NCBI GenBank assembly: GCA_950295325.1 | Contig: OX485805.1 | Coordinates: forward strand, 37,127,501 to 37,191,500 | Length of the DNA: 64,000 nt | Reading direction: 5' to 3' | Source: Polytrichum commune | Taxonomy: Eukaryota > Streptophyta > Polytrichopsida > Polytrichales > Polytrichaceae | Shown: positions 10,464 through 22,401 of the stretch, in pieces | Layout: every line of letters starts with the position of its first letter | Position numbering within the stretch: position 1 is the first letter of the stretch | Program-made: the position numbers and the translations under genes | The notes under the pieces: generated by a model | What the model was told of the DNA's origin: nothing | Seen by the model: only the letters and a program-made list of their open reading frames with translations | Databases searched by the model: none

Positions 10464-11136
10464 CAGGGCTGATTTTTCACAAAGTTTTCGCCCGTCCACG
10501 TCCAAAAACCTTGAATTAAAAGGCAAAAACAATTGCAACCTGTCCCAAAACCGGTAATTTCTAAACCAACCCGTCCATGGAAAGGTTAAAGAAAAAACAA
10601 CCCATCCCAAAACCGGTTTGAAAATGAAAATACCCGTCCCACAAGAGGTATAAATAAGTCTCTTACAATGTTGGTAAAAGATTAGAAAAAAACCCGAAAG
10701 ATGTCGACATGTGACTGGTTGCACTTGGAAACAATAAGATCTTGACAAATTATGCCTTCAATATTCCTTAGTTATCTATCTTTTGTTGTCGATTCTCAAC
10801 TTTCCAATACACCCCATTCTAAATTTTGTGGTTGATGAATTAATGTATGTAGGTGAATCAAGCACTTCAAGATTGATATTTTGATTGGGTATTAGTGGTT
10901 TGATTGCATTATGCTTATACTCACATGTCAAATATGACATAATGTAACTGATATTTGTATCATTTATTTTCTTGGAAAAAATTATCAAACAAATCTTTAT
11001 TTTTAGAACCCGTCCAAAGTGAATTTGACACGTCCAAAAACCGGTTCATTTTCTAAGAACCCGTCCATTGAAAATGGTTTCTTTTTTATGAACATGTCCC
11101 TGGACATGTTAGGGACCTTGTGAAAAATCACCACTG
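10464..11136. mobile_element. hAT-like non-autonomous element with subterminal CCCGTCCA repeats
   Basis: The left end CAGGGCTGATTTTTCACAAA and right end TTGTGAAAAATCACCACTG are inverted. They are flanked by CTTGGGTG (10456-10463) and CTTGAGTG (11137-11144), an 8-bp duplication with one change, which is the hAT hallmark. Both subterminal regions carry repeated CCCGTCC words and ACCGGTT, as expected for transposase-binding subterminal repeats. A fragment resembling the end of family A lies at about 10696-10755. No transposase is encoded. Confidence 0.8.
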
Positions 11137-11144
11137 CTTGAGTG

Positions 11145-13555
11145 CATGAAGAAGAATATGGGTCTTGAACCTCAAACTTTGATGGAATCATCATTCAAAG
11201 AACTTTGTAAATTCTGTTGTTCAATAGAAAGTAGAATCGACATTTTTGCCCAAAGGTTTGCTTACTTAAAGTTCACATATCACCTTGACAAACCCTTGGC
11301 AAGATCATTGGGCCGCCCGATTAGCGGGAAGGCTAAAAGTGGCAAGTAAAACCAGACTGGACTTTGGCACCCTACTGATGTTGGTGGGACCCATGTCCAA
11401 TTTTATTTATTTATGTGTTATTCTAAAAATTTGGTATCAAACAAGTGTGGTTTGTGGAGTTGGAAGTGCTCACATAGGACCATCATCAACAATTTTGGTT
11501 CGTGGATGGAATCGGGAGTTGTTTCATCAGGTTAAGTAGGTGCAAATCACAAAGATAATCATTTCAAATTTCAGAATTAGAGTTGAGATATAAAAATTTA
11601 AGAGGTCAAAGTAGAGGTTTTCTGTTTCTTTTGGAATGGTTACATAGGACGTTCCAAATGTGTCAACAATTGAACCTAGAGAACTGACTACTCTTTTGAG
11701 CTCACAATCCAGTTTCGTTGTAATGTGTGTCTTCTTGGGGTCCATTCTCGACTACAAGCCTTGCCATATACCGCTCAAAGGTACATGCCCGATTAAGAGG
11801 AATGACCATATGAGGTCCACATGGGCTTAGGGTTTGTGGTGTCTATGTAAACTCATCAATTGTGGATGAAGGGGCTTTAGCAAACAAAAGTCCCCTTTAA
11901 GTTAATGGCAAATTCATTTGAATTAAATCCTTCTAGGCTAATTCGGGGACTCTAATGCCATTTATGGTATCAAACCATCAAACATAGTCATTTTCAAGCT
12001 ATGTAAAATAGGTCACCATGTCTTTGCCGTCCCCCATGGATGTACATAGTGTCGACCATCTTACACCCATCTCACATCTTGCTGATGTGTTGTGTCCTCA
12101 TTGGACATGAGCACAATATAAATCGTAGTACACGATCCTTGTGACATGGTCAACACTAGTACACTTGATATCATACACGTGTTGCCTTGCTAATGCCCCC
12201 TTCCCACCTGACTTTAGCTAAGACTAAAAGATGGTTCTAACAACCCAACCTTCACACCATCGACATTATCTAGTGCCGAGCCTAGTTGGCAAATGGTGTG
12301 GCATGGCTTAAAAGTGGAGGTTTTAAGCCTCCAGCACCGACCCTCCCATCGGTACCTAAACATGAGGCAAGAATATAGGACCTTTAAAAGTGTCGCCTCC
12401 CACCCTTGTGAATGGTTGTTTTTTAGTCTTAGCTATGAGGGCACTTGGAGCTCCATTAACAAAAAAAACCGAGGGTAAGATAGGTGAGTACGTAGTAAGG
12501 CATTTGGGGATGGGACAAAAACTACCCAACATATCATTGCTAGGTAGATAAAACATTGAACATGTGTGAAAGCTACTTAACTATAACCTACTTGAAAATC
12601 TCCGGAGCAAGTTCTTGTAGGTGCATTGGGATAGCTGGATGCCTCCGCTATAACCGAAGGAGCTTTACCCGGTTTTTAGGAAATACTTTGGGTCTTAGCT
12701 ATAGTCAGGTGGGAAGGGGGCATAAGGATTATAGCAAGGTTTCTCACATACAATATCTAGTATGAGGAAGTGGCTATGACCTTGATTTGGAATTTCTATC
12801 CATCTCGTACTAATTGCATGTTTCATATCTTAGGAGAAGTGGGCTAGCTAGGAAAAGTAGCCATTTAACACCCACCTACCTTACATGCATCTTACACACC
12901 ATAATTGCTTGTCGTGTACCATAAAGGGACTCCAAAAGTAATGGCATATCACTTGTAGTTCATGACACGCATCCAATGGCTACAATATGTTCCGACCTTT
13001 ATGCTTGATAATGTCCTTGGACCTAGGCAATTCATGAATAATGGCCCTGCCCTTAGGGTCCTACTCTTAGGCGGGCCATTATTTGTGGAATGCTATAGTC
13101 CTTGGGCATTATCTATCACCAACCAATCAAAGCCGAGTGAAATCTATCCTGGGACCTTTACATTTTGTAATGCATTTGGGGGAGTGCATTATGGGAAACA
13201 TGAGCAACTGCTTCACATGGTGTCCTTAGGGTGAGTTTCCATGTAGGATGCTCGCCACTAGATTCTAGATAACAGTGGGTTGGAGGTGTTCTCATGTAGA
13301 TAAGCACAAGCCACCAAATAACCACATTTCGGTGGCCTACTAAAATGTGGAGTGCCCCTAGACTTCCATCCGACCACTAAAGCACTTTTCAAGTCCCAAT
13401 TAATTGATGAAAGATCGAAGACATGTTTTATGAGGAGGAGGAGGGTTAGTAGGTGGGCCCGGTTTTGAGAAGATGAGAGTAGCTAGCTGATACATACAAA
13501 CCCTACCCCACCATATTCCATATATAGTAACTATTCACTTAAGATATTACGCACC
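11145..13555. other. Gene-free repeat-derived stretch
   Basis: No supported gene. 11600-11815 resembles the right part of repeat family R, and 11834-11980 resembles the element at 2584-2790. Segments at about 12830-12930 resemble 39720-39785. The 90-residue frame at 12962 has no recognisable motif. Confidence 0.45.
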
Positions 13556-13559
13556 GTAT

Positions 13560-14265
13560 TTGGAGAAGTATAAGGTAGTGCAAATTTATCCCATGTAGGA
13601 AGATAGAAATTAGGAGGATTGCAAAATTTTTGGTGATTTTACTTAAAATTGAAATCATTGTGATTTTTTGAAGCCAAAAGTTGGCTTGAACATATTATTA
13701 ATGTCTAGAGCCTACCATAACCACTCATTTTAACCGTTCTCAACCTCACTTTAACACTCAAAACCAAGACATGTGTCATGACATTATTGGTTCTCCTATG
13801 ATCGAAATTCAGTCCCAACTCGATTAATTCTAGTACCCTATACATTGCCGATGGGGTCTTGGTAGGAAATGGGTGCCTTTACTATACATTTGGGCAAGTT
13901 TGTCCTCAATCCCACTAGAACTTGGTAGGTGAGCGGCCTATAGTAGAACAAACTTGCCTAAATGTATTGCAGAGGCACCTATTCCCAATAATGACCTCAT
14001 CAACAATCTATATGGTACCAAATTTTTGATCAAGGCAGAACTAATAATGCCATGACACATAACCTGGTTTTGAGTGCTAAAGTGAGGAGGAATGAGCGGT
14101 TATGATAGACTCTAGACATTGGTTATATGTTTAGGTCAACTTTTGGCTTCGAAATTTCACAGTGTTATCAAATTAAGGAAATAAATCCACCAATTTTTTT
14201 GCATTCCTCTTGATTCCTATCCTCCCACATGGAATTTTGTTGCACTACCTCATACTTCTCTAGAA
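13560..14265. repeat. Large palindrome, arms about 350 bp
   Basis: The left arm (about 13560-13905) and right arm (about 13915-14265) are imperfect reverse complements with almost no spacer. Matching words include AAGCCAAAAGTTG against CAACTTTTGGCTT, and TGTCTAGAG against CTCTAGACA. The centre lies near 13910, where the arms carry ACATTTGGGCAAGTTTG and its complement. It looks like a long foldback element or a head-to-head duplicated MITE. Confidence 0.75.
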
Positions 14266-14815
14266 CTGGCACAAAATCTCTTAAGTGATTGGTTGTGGGC
14301 GCCTCTACTCTACATGAAAACTCACCCTTATTTCCCATACTACATTCTCCCTCATGTAGTGCATGTAACGTTAGAATATAATAAAGGTACCTATTCTTGA
14401 TCGGCAATCTACAATGTACCAGAATTTCGATAAGGATGGCACTAGATTTCAATCAAGCTGGAACCGATAGTGTCATGACACATGTCCTAATTTTGAGTGC
14501 TAAAGTGAGGGGAAACGAATGGTTAAAATGAGCGGTTATGACCAACTCTAGACATTGGTAATATATTCGGGCCAAATTTTGGCTTCAAAATTTCACAATA
14601 TTTTCAATTTAAGGAATAAAATTACCAAAAAAATTACAATCCTCCATATTTTTATCTTTGTACACGGAAACAATTTGCACCGCCTTATAGTTCTCTAGAT
14701 CTTGTGCACAATCTCTTAAGTGATTGATTGTGGGCGCCTCGACTCTACATGGAAACTCACCCTTATTCTCCATATTGCACTCCCCCTCATGCAATATGTA
14801 ACGTGAATTATATTG
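14168..14815 (+). repeat. Direct repeat, period about 440 bp
   Basis: The segment 14170-14358 is repeated at about 14612-14800. Shared words include CTCTTAAGTGATTG, GTGGGCGCCTC and ACTCACCCTTATT. The first unit overlaps the right arm of the palindrome to the left, so the palindrome has been partly duplicated up to the edge of the mannosidase pseudogene. Confidence 0.7.
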
Positions 14816-15108
14816 TTTTGGTGGCTGCCCGGCTGCCCGACCTGGTTCCTTCGGTGGCGGCGGGGGTCCCTTCAGCGAGGCGGCTGCTCCGGCTCTTCGT
14901 CGTCGTCGGCTGTGTGTCTGTGCGCAAGATCTTGTGTCGTGGTTGTAGGCGATGGATATGGTGGGATGGCCGTCGTCATCGCCTACGATCCTGCTGCCGC
15001 ACTGCGTGCTGCTGGCGGTTGGCCGTAAGGCAATTACAACAGATCTCCTTCCGCCCTTACAACACCACGGCGCCTTCCTTACTCCCCCCATGGAGGCAAA
15101 CTCGATCA

Positions 15109-15336
15109 GTGATCGGGGAGATTTTTGGGCATAATCGGTTGAGATCATCCTAGTGTTTACAAGTCCAGCCGGTTACATGTTGACATCCTCCGGTTTTCCT
15201 TGATTTTTATTGGGGTATATTCTAGAAATTCCTCTAAAATGTTCGGTAATTTTCCTGCAGTCTTGAACTTCAACCGGTTATTTCCCAAACTCAACCGGTT
15301 CATCTGTAACTAACTGCCGGTTCTCCCCGATCCTTG
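15109..15336 (-). mobile_element. MITE family A, copy inside exon 1 of the mannosidase pseudogene
   Basis: A 228-bp element flanked by a perfect 10-bp duplication, AACTCGATCA, at 15099-15108 and 15337-15346. The ends carry the inverted repeat GATCGGGGAG and CTCCCCGATC. Removing the element and one duplication in thought restores continuous exon homology into the HSHDDVGW active-site motif, so the insertion point is known to the base. Long duplication and short inverted ends suggest a Mutator-like MITE. Confidence 0.9.
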
Positions 15337-15410
15337 AACTCGATCACTGTGCACCTCGTCTCCCACTCGCACGACGACGTCGGCTGGCTCAAGGCCGTCG
15401 ACCAGTACTT

Positions 15411-15857
15411 CCTCGGCTCCAACAACTCCATCCAGGTCTCATTGATTCCCTCATCGGACGTTCTACCTTCGTCGAGTTGCGCCAGAGGAAGCCCTGCTGG
15501 AACCGCAACATTCATTATTACTGCAGGCTTATGAATTTTGAATTTCCACGCTCATGGTTGCCATAGAGTCGTCATTGAAGTTGTGATGCGAGTTATCTCT
15601 ACTGAGAAGGATTTTGTCTATGATCGTCATGTTTGCCATGATGTTTGGTCTAAGTGTAGGGATAGTGTAATGTGTGGGTAAGGATGGAATGTTATTTGAG
15701 TTTTGGGTTGAATTGTGATGATGACTTCAACGCCTCCAAACTATTCCATCCAGGTGTCACTAATTCCCTCATTGGACAGTCCACCTTCGTTAAATTTTTT
15801 TGATTTCGATTTACGTCACAGGAGCCCGCTGGAATTGCAACCTTATTACTGCACGTG
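15411..15857 (+). repeat. Local duplication of exon 1 end and following intron
   Basis: The segment 15411-15527, which includes the exon 1 donor region, is repeated in diverged form at about 15729-15857. Shared words include TCCATCCAGGT, ATTCCCTCAT and ACCTTCGT. The second unit is not part of any working exon. Confidence 0.65.
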
Positions 15858-15883
15858 GCAAATCTCAATTAAATAGCATGTCT

Positions 15884-16232
15884 AGAGTTATCCTAAAACA
15901 CAATGGGACATTTTGTCGGGAGTTGGTCCCGTATGATTTTCCACTGGTTGTTTAGCATTTAAAATAATTAATTTCTTTCCAGTTGTGGTGCATGCTCAGA
16001 GGTAGAACTTGCGTTTGAATGAAGAGCTTGCGTTTCATTGAAGGCCAAACTCATTTTAGCACCTCTTGGCATGCTAAAGTGAGTTTTGACCCTAATGAAC
16101 CGATACAGAATGTTCTTCGTTCAAACCTCCACGTAACTAGCTCCAAGCATGGAAAGCTTACCGAACATGGAAGTTCTTTTATGTAAAAACAACCAACTTT
16201 CGACCAGAAGTCATGTTGAGTAAGAGGATAAC
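15884..16232. repeat. Palindromic element family P, copy 1
   Basis: Starts near TAGAGTTATCCT and ends near AAGAGGATAACTTC. The halves are imperfect reverse complements, with GGAGTTGGTC and CATGCTCAGAGG on the left matched on the right by ACCAACTTT and CCAAGCATGG. It sits in the mannosidase pseudogene in place of exons 2 and 3. Related copies lie at 18494-19055, 19415-19735 and 49010-49245. Confidence 0.6.
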
Positions 16233-18493
16233 TTCAGTATATATTGGCTAAAGAGAATTGACAGAGTTGGGGTAATGTTGCAGTTATGGAGGATACTGTA
16301 TGCACGATGAGGCTGCCACTCACTATGTGGACATGATAGATCAGACGACACTGGGGCATCGCTACATCAAGGAACGGTTCGGCAAAACCCCCCGCATTGG
16401 TTGGCAGATTGATCCTATTGGTCCTTCCACCGTCCAAGCTTACCTCCGCGGTGCCGAGGTTGAAATCTTCGTAAATTTCTGACACAGACCACACACCTGA
16501 AATTATTCTGTCTTGGAGCATTCGTCAAAATTATCTGTTCTATCTTATAGCTGTGTCTTTCATTGTATGTACCTTATAATACGTGATCAAGGGGGGTTTT
16601 AGGTCCTTTTATGAATATTAAACTTCAGTGATAATTCTTCCCCTTGCAGATGGGTTTCGATGCTTTCTTTTTTGCACGAGCTGACTATCAGGACATTGCC
16701 AAACGTCGGGAAGATCGGACTATGAAGGTAATTTGGCGAGGGTCTAAATCTCTTGGAGCATCTGCTCAGGTAGGAATTGGTCCTAAATTGCAGAATCCTT
16801 AAATATACATCAGAGGCTCTTCATCCTTCAAACAAACAAAGGACTTGTTTTCCTTGTTGTAAAGGCTTTTTCCAGCTAAGGGGACTTCCATCGCTGAATC
16901 ACTGTTTTAACCCTAATACCAGATGACACAGAAGTGCTTATGTTTTACCTTCCTACATGAAGGATGAAAATTTGATTTGGTGCTGTGACAGAGGTTTGAT
17001 CTGTGGTTTTTGGGAACAGAATTTTTCTGGACTCATGAGTCACCATTACATGCCTCCTCGAGAATTTGTGTTTGAAACCGCTGTTTTCCAGGTACTAATC
17101 TGGTTACCCCGTGCATGTAAACTTTTTTGGAGCTATTTGGTAAGTTATAGATTACTGATATTCCGCCTCCTAATACTATTCTACTGGAAGGGTTGTTAGT
17201 CTTCGATACCTCCATCGAGTCGTAACTTTTATCAATTTGTTGATGGTATTAGTGTTAAACATGACATGATCTCTGCAGGATGATCCTCTGCTGGAGGGTT
17301 ATAATGTGCCACAACGAGTGGATTTGTTTGTGGATTATGCTCATACGCAGGTCTGATTTACTATATCCAGTATATGGTCTCCACCAATTTTCCTTGCAGC
17401 AAGATCTATTTGGTTCGTATGTGAATGTTTACAGTTAAACAAACTCTAGAAGCAACCAAAAATCTGTTGTCCATATGGCAGATATTTCAATTATTTGAAC
17501 ACATTTGATCTTATCAAGTCAAGAATTTTTTCCTATATTGAGTAGAGAATACCTCCTCTAAGTGTTACTATCCCAACAGAGCAATGAACTGCTTACAAAC
17601 CACATCATGTGGCCAATGGGTGATGACTTTGCATACGAAAATGTTGACACCTGGTTCAAGCAGATAGACAAGCTTATACACTATGTGAATAAGGTAGGTA
17701 ATTTTTGATTCGTGGTTCCTATGATCCTAATGCAGTGAAACGGTAGGGGATCTGTATCTGTAGCATTTTGGGAGACAATGGTTCCTACATGGAATTGAGA
17801 AATTATCCAGAGACTCCTACATAAATTACTGATCAGTGGCTTCTTAAAAAAGGGTTAGTGAAATACACATTTTGCATTTCTGCCTATTTATCAAATATTT
17901 CTTGTGTGATAAGGCACTTAGAGCGAGACCTAGTCCGCTGCTAATTTTCCTCTCAAGTAAGATGGAAAAATGTGACAAGACTACTGTTGGGGTTAACTAC
18001 ATTATTTATGGTAATTTGTGTGCGCAGATGTATAGTGTGAAGTCATGCCCCCGTGATCCTTCCCCTAGGTTGGAAGTCTTTCACACATACACTATTTTCA
18101 ATCCAATAGAAATACTGCAACCCACAACGTGGACCTCTGATGTAAAAACCTGTGGGTTGGTAAATAGTGCGCACTGCATCCATAGAATTATTGTCAATGT
18201 TTTTAGTGTGGAAATAAGCTCAATTGTGTGGCCCACTCCATTATATCAAAATCAGTGTAGTGGTTGGCCCCAACTAGAGGACTAATTCCTGGCGATTGCT
18301 TGTGCAGGATGGACGAGTGAATGCATTGTACTCTACTCCATCCATATACTTGGATGTTGTTCATGCAGGAGATGCAATATGGCATCTCAAGACAGATGAC
18401 TATTTCCCGTAAGAGGTGTTTTTGTAGTCCCTACATATATGGATGACCGTAACAATTATGCAAATACGTTGTAATCATGCCAATATTGATATA

Positions 18494-19055
18494 GTAGAGT
18501 TACCCTCTAACTCAAGATCACCTTTGATCGGGAGTTGGTTGCTTTGCATACAAGACCTTCCATGTCTACTAAGTTTGGTGTATGCTTGGAGATAGTCGTG
18601 TGGAGTTTGAACGAAGGACATTCTATATCGGTTCATTGAGGGTCAAATTCATTCTGACATTTCAAGAACCGAAATGGGCTGCTCTTTATCTAAATTCAAA
18701 CACTACCTCTGAGCATGCACTTATCTCCGGGAAGAACCGGTGGTGAGTTACAGATGAACCGGTTGAGTTTGAGAAATAACTGGTTGAAGTTGGAGACTTC
18801 AGGAGAATTACCGATCATTTTAGAGGAATCTATAGAATATACCTCAAATGAATAAAGCAAAACTGGAAGATGTCAACATGTAACCGGCTGGATTTAGAAT
18901 CACTATGATCTTGACCGACTATGCTCAAAAATTTCCCGGGCACTGGCATGCACCACAAGAGGAGATAATTATTGATTTTGCACACAAAACAACCAATGGT
19001 AAATCAGAGGGGACCAACTCCTGTCGAGGAGTTCCTTTGAGTGACAAAGAATCAC
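18494..19055. repeat. Palindromic element family P, copy 2, split by a MITE
   Basis: Begins TAGAGTTACCCTCTAACTCAA and includes GGAGTTGGTTGCTTTGCAT, which recurs inverted at about 18980-19050. It lies in intron 9 of the mannosidase pseudogene and is interrupted by the family A element at 18721-18945. Confidence 0.6.
18721..18945 (+). mobile_element. MITE family A, copy nested in a palindromic element
   Basis: A 225-bp family A unit with CCGGGAA near the left end and TTTCCCGG near the right. It is flanked by GCATGCAC at 18713-18720 and 18946-18953, a probable target duplication. Being inside family P copy 2, it inserted later than that element. Confidence 0.75.
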
Positions 19056-19414
19056 AATAGAAATTGGTGCCCTTGCAGGTATTCTGATTGCCCACATTGC
19101 TTCTGGACTGGGTACTTTACAAGTAGGCCTGCACTCAAAGGTTATGTGCGGAAGCTTTCTGGATTCCTACAAATGAGAACTCCTCTGTACTGAACTTTCC
19201 TTAAGCAGGACTTCTACAGATGTTGTCTTCGTTTGTAAGCATTTGAGATGGCTTTGTAGCTAAATAAATTTATAGCTATGGTTTGAAAGCCTGATAAATA
19301 TGTTAACATTGAGAATATCATCATGTGTGGAATCTGAAACTGGTCTTGAGCTTGTGGAAATATGTGGATTATGGTGGTTCCAATAAAGTTATTTTTGAAT
19401 TCAATGGGAGTTTT

Positions 19415-19735
19415 GTTTCGCAGTTTGATTGTTTGCATACAACATGTTCCATGTTCGGTAAGTTTTCAATGCATGCTTGGAGTTGGTGAGGGGGATTAAA
19501 TGAAGAACTCTTTATATAGATTCATTGAGGGCCACAAACTCATTTTAGGACCTCTTGGCATACTAAAACGAGTTTGACCCTTAGTTTAGTTAACCAATAT
19601 AGAACCTTCTTCATTCAAACCTCCACACCAACTCCAAGCATGCACTGAAAACTTACCAAACATGGAACATGTTGTATGCAAATTAACCAACCTTCTGACC
19701 AAAAGTCCCTTTGAGTTAAATGCTAACTCTACTGG
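19415..19735. repeat. Palindromic element family P, copy 3
   Basis: The left half contains TTGCATACAACATGTTCCAT and GCATGCTTGGAGTTGG; the right half contains their complements, and it ends with GAGTTAAATGCTAACTCTA. It lies in intron 10 of the mannosidase pseudogene, between exons 10 and 11. Confidence 0.7.
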
Positions 19736-21838
19736 AACACCCTTACTCTTGTATACTTAACTTCTGCACATGTGGAGCAGGCAGCAAGGCAACTGGAGAC
19801 GTTTTTGGGAAAAGAAAGTTATAGGACCTACTACAGATACCTTGGAAGAAGCACTTGCAATCCTGCAGCATCATGATGCAGTGAGAAGTTTCTTTTCTAT
19901 CAAACTTTTCAATTGGCTGCCTGTTGAATCAAGGTTTGGCTGATTTGCGATTCTTTCAAGATACTGAATAATCCTTCCATGGGTTATACCATTGTGTAGG
20001 TTTTGAAAAGATGGAGTTCATTTAGAGGTACAAAGATAAGGAATAAAACCGGATCTAAACTTTTATGTGCCATTAAATGTTAAACTCTTTTGTCAATACC
20101 GATAAATTTCTTTGCAGATCTCAAAGTTGCGATGATTATGACAACATCAGGTGAAATATATGATGTCATTTTATAAAATAAAATAAAATAGATTTTTTTA
20201 CATATCTATTTTGCCTCCAGAAGTTTGTGATGCCATCTTCAGGTGGTGACTCTATTTTTCTTCGAACGTTAGAGGATTGTACATGAACACATTGAGCTTA
20301 ATTTCAAGGAACTTGAGTTTCATGATGTCTTCCTTTACCCTTTTTTCATTTGGATTGACAAAGTCCTCCACCCACTACAATTCTCTGCAGTAAAATCAGG
20401 ATACGAGCTTCCCCCAAATGTTGCGGTCTTCACCCTCCAGGTACTGGATCATTTTGTATATGCTTTCAAATATCTTATACTCTGAGAAGTTTATAGCATT
20501 TAGTGTGCACTCCATACCATTATTCAGCTAAGTGACCAGGTTGGTTGGCTGGGAATATGTCATGTAAGGTGCTTGAATTATACCTTACGGATGTTTGTCA
20601 GTAAGGAGATTCAATTTGAAAAATGATTGAGATTTGGGTGAAGCACTCGCAGTGAATATTACTAGAATGGAATGGCGGACAACAAGTAAATAACGTTATG
20701 TCCCACATCCACTGTATTTTAGAGTTGGGCAAGTCCTTAAATTCTCTCCGTATACTAAAAGTAATGGTAGTAGGGGAGATTTGAATGTGTTGCAGGAGCT
20801 AGACCCACCAAACATCGATATATGACTAGTATTACAATTTTGATACCCACGGGTAGGTTCTTCGATACCCTAATTGATGTTGATTATCGATACTCATGCA
20901 TTCACCTTCGTAATGATCCACATTGGTCACATTGGTCACAACATAGTGGTCAAGCGAAGTGATTTTGCTGACGTGTGTATTCCTAATTCGATACAAGGAG
21001 GCACGTTATCCCATGTAATGGACGACCTTGCCATAGACTGACCACTACGTCCGGTAATGGACACATGTTGTCCTACCATTGGCTGTAGTTAGCACAGAGC
21101 ACCTACTTCATAAATAAAAAGTAGAAGACGTAGTTCAAAGAATGCAAGTCAGTAGAGTATCCTGCACACGGATGTTGCTTTGGGGTTCTTAAATTTGTTA
21201 CTAATCCATACAGCTAACCATAGCTCAGACACAGGAAGAGTACTCATACCTAGCCTACTGTTTTTTTGACAATGAATGATGAGTTTCATACCAAGAAAGA
21301 AATTGTCCTGTTCAGGTTGAGGAAAGTGAGAAGCTGTCAAAAATGGCCACTGTCAACCTATCAAAGATGTCCCCCAACAGCAAGGTCAGCGATTTTTTCC
21401 TGTCCCGAATGTTTACTAGGCATCTTTATCATGTTTATCTGAGAGGTTGCTCCGGTTTACTAGGCAATTTGCAATGGGAGCCGAAGAAAAAATTGGTTAC
21501 CTTTGATTTTGCAGATTGAGGGTATTGTCGAGGTTTCCCTTTTCGCGAGTCAGGCAAAGTCTGCAAATGAGGAAGTTGAAGTGGAGAGTTGAGGGTGACC
21601 AAGACAGTCAAGAGAATTCTTCATGGTGGTCCATTGAGAAAGGGTGACCCCAATGTAGACATTGCATCAATGGAAGTAAGAACCTTTCTTATTAATTGCA
21701 TTCAAGAGGGTGTCGCATTGAGGACTCTGGAAAATGATGTATTAATTTCAGTGTATGTCATGGTAGAGCTTGTAATAATATTTGTAAAGAGAGTTGTTTT
21801 CAAATGTACAGCCTGTAGAGACAAGACTACTGTTGTAA

Positions 21839-22398
21839 GGGGCACTTCACATTATGGCCGAAGGTCGAGAGTCCATTTCCACCAATCATATTGCAAGAAA
21901 CCAAGAGTTCAGCCTCTCGACCCTTCACACCGAGGCCAGAGTCCAAAGGTCGTCGCAGTTTAAAATGATTATTTTTTGAAGGCGACGGGCTCTCAAAGGA
22001 AGTTTGGGTCGGACGTGAATGGAAACCCAAACTATAGTCGAGAGGTTGTCAGTTTTTTTTCTTAAAAAAGTCAAATCATTAACAGGATCTTGGCCGTTAG
22101 ATTGGAGGGGTTGTTTTGGGCAAGGAATGAAGTGGGATGTTCCTTTGGGTTTGGACTTTGGGCTTGGTCTTTGGAGGCTTCACATTATGGCTATCCAAGT
22201 TGAGAGGTTGTGGGAGTTCATGGCCAAAGGTTTGGACTTTGGGCTTGGCCTTCGGAGGTTTCGCAGTATGCTTGGCCGAAGGCTCCAATTCCTATATTTT
22301 ATTGGCTATTTTCAGCCCATTTCTTTGGACTCTCAACAAAGTTTGGCCACTGAATCCCACAGCCTCTCGACTTCAATAGCCATAGTGTGAAGCGGCCC
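21839..22398. mobile_element. Harbinger-like MITE, copy 2
   Basis: The left end GGGGCACTTCACATTATGGC and the right end, the complement of GGGCCGCTTCACACTATGGC, are flanked on both sides by TAA (21836-21838 and 22399-22401). A TAA/TTA 3-bp duplication is the PIF/Harbinger signature. It starts about 130 bp after the last pseudogene exon, inside sequence matching the 3' flank of the intact gene. Confidence 0.82.
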
Positions 22399-22401
22399 TA
22401 A

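Larger units (their letters stand above)
14952..21706 (+). pseudogene. Alpha-mannosidase (GH38) duplicate, internally deleted and frameshifted
   Basis: This is a broken copy of the gene at 40548-52094. Recognisable exons, numbered as in the intact copy, are 1 (14952-15108, resuming at 15347-15435 after a MITE), 4 (16284-16458), 5 (16650-16769), 6 (17020-17091, four codons shorter), 7 (17279-17350), 8 (17580-17693), 9 (18308-18408), 10 (19079-19172), 11 (19781-19880), part of 27 (about 20370-20440), a scrap of 28 (20795), 29 (21316-21384) and 30 (21515 to about 21706). Exons 2-3 and 13-26 are absent, and exon 12 is not recognisable. Exon 10 has lost its donor (AT in place of GT), exon 11 has one extra base and then meets a stop, and exon 30 has two extra bases and no equivalent stop. 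The active-site motif reads QIDPIGPS where the intact copy has QIDPFGHS. It cannot make a working enzyme. Exons 4-9 are still clean, so decay is fairly recent or regionally uneven. Confidence 0.93.

Noticed and set aside
14609-15148. 179-residue minus-strand frame over the GC-rich start of the pseudogene
   Set aside because: It crosses a direct repeat, exon 1 sequence and a MITE end; an artefact of GC-rich DNA.
20118-20150. Possible remnant of mannosidase exon 12 in the pseudogene
   Set aside because: Only a short match around GTTGCGATGATTATG; too weak to call.
21589-21963. 124-residue frame after the mannosidase pseudogene
   Set aside because: It is frameshifted exon 30 read on through the 3' flank into a MITE, not a separate gene.
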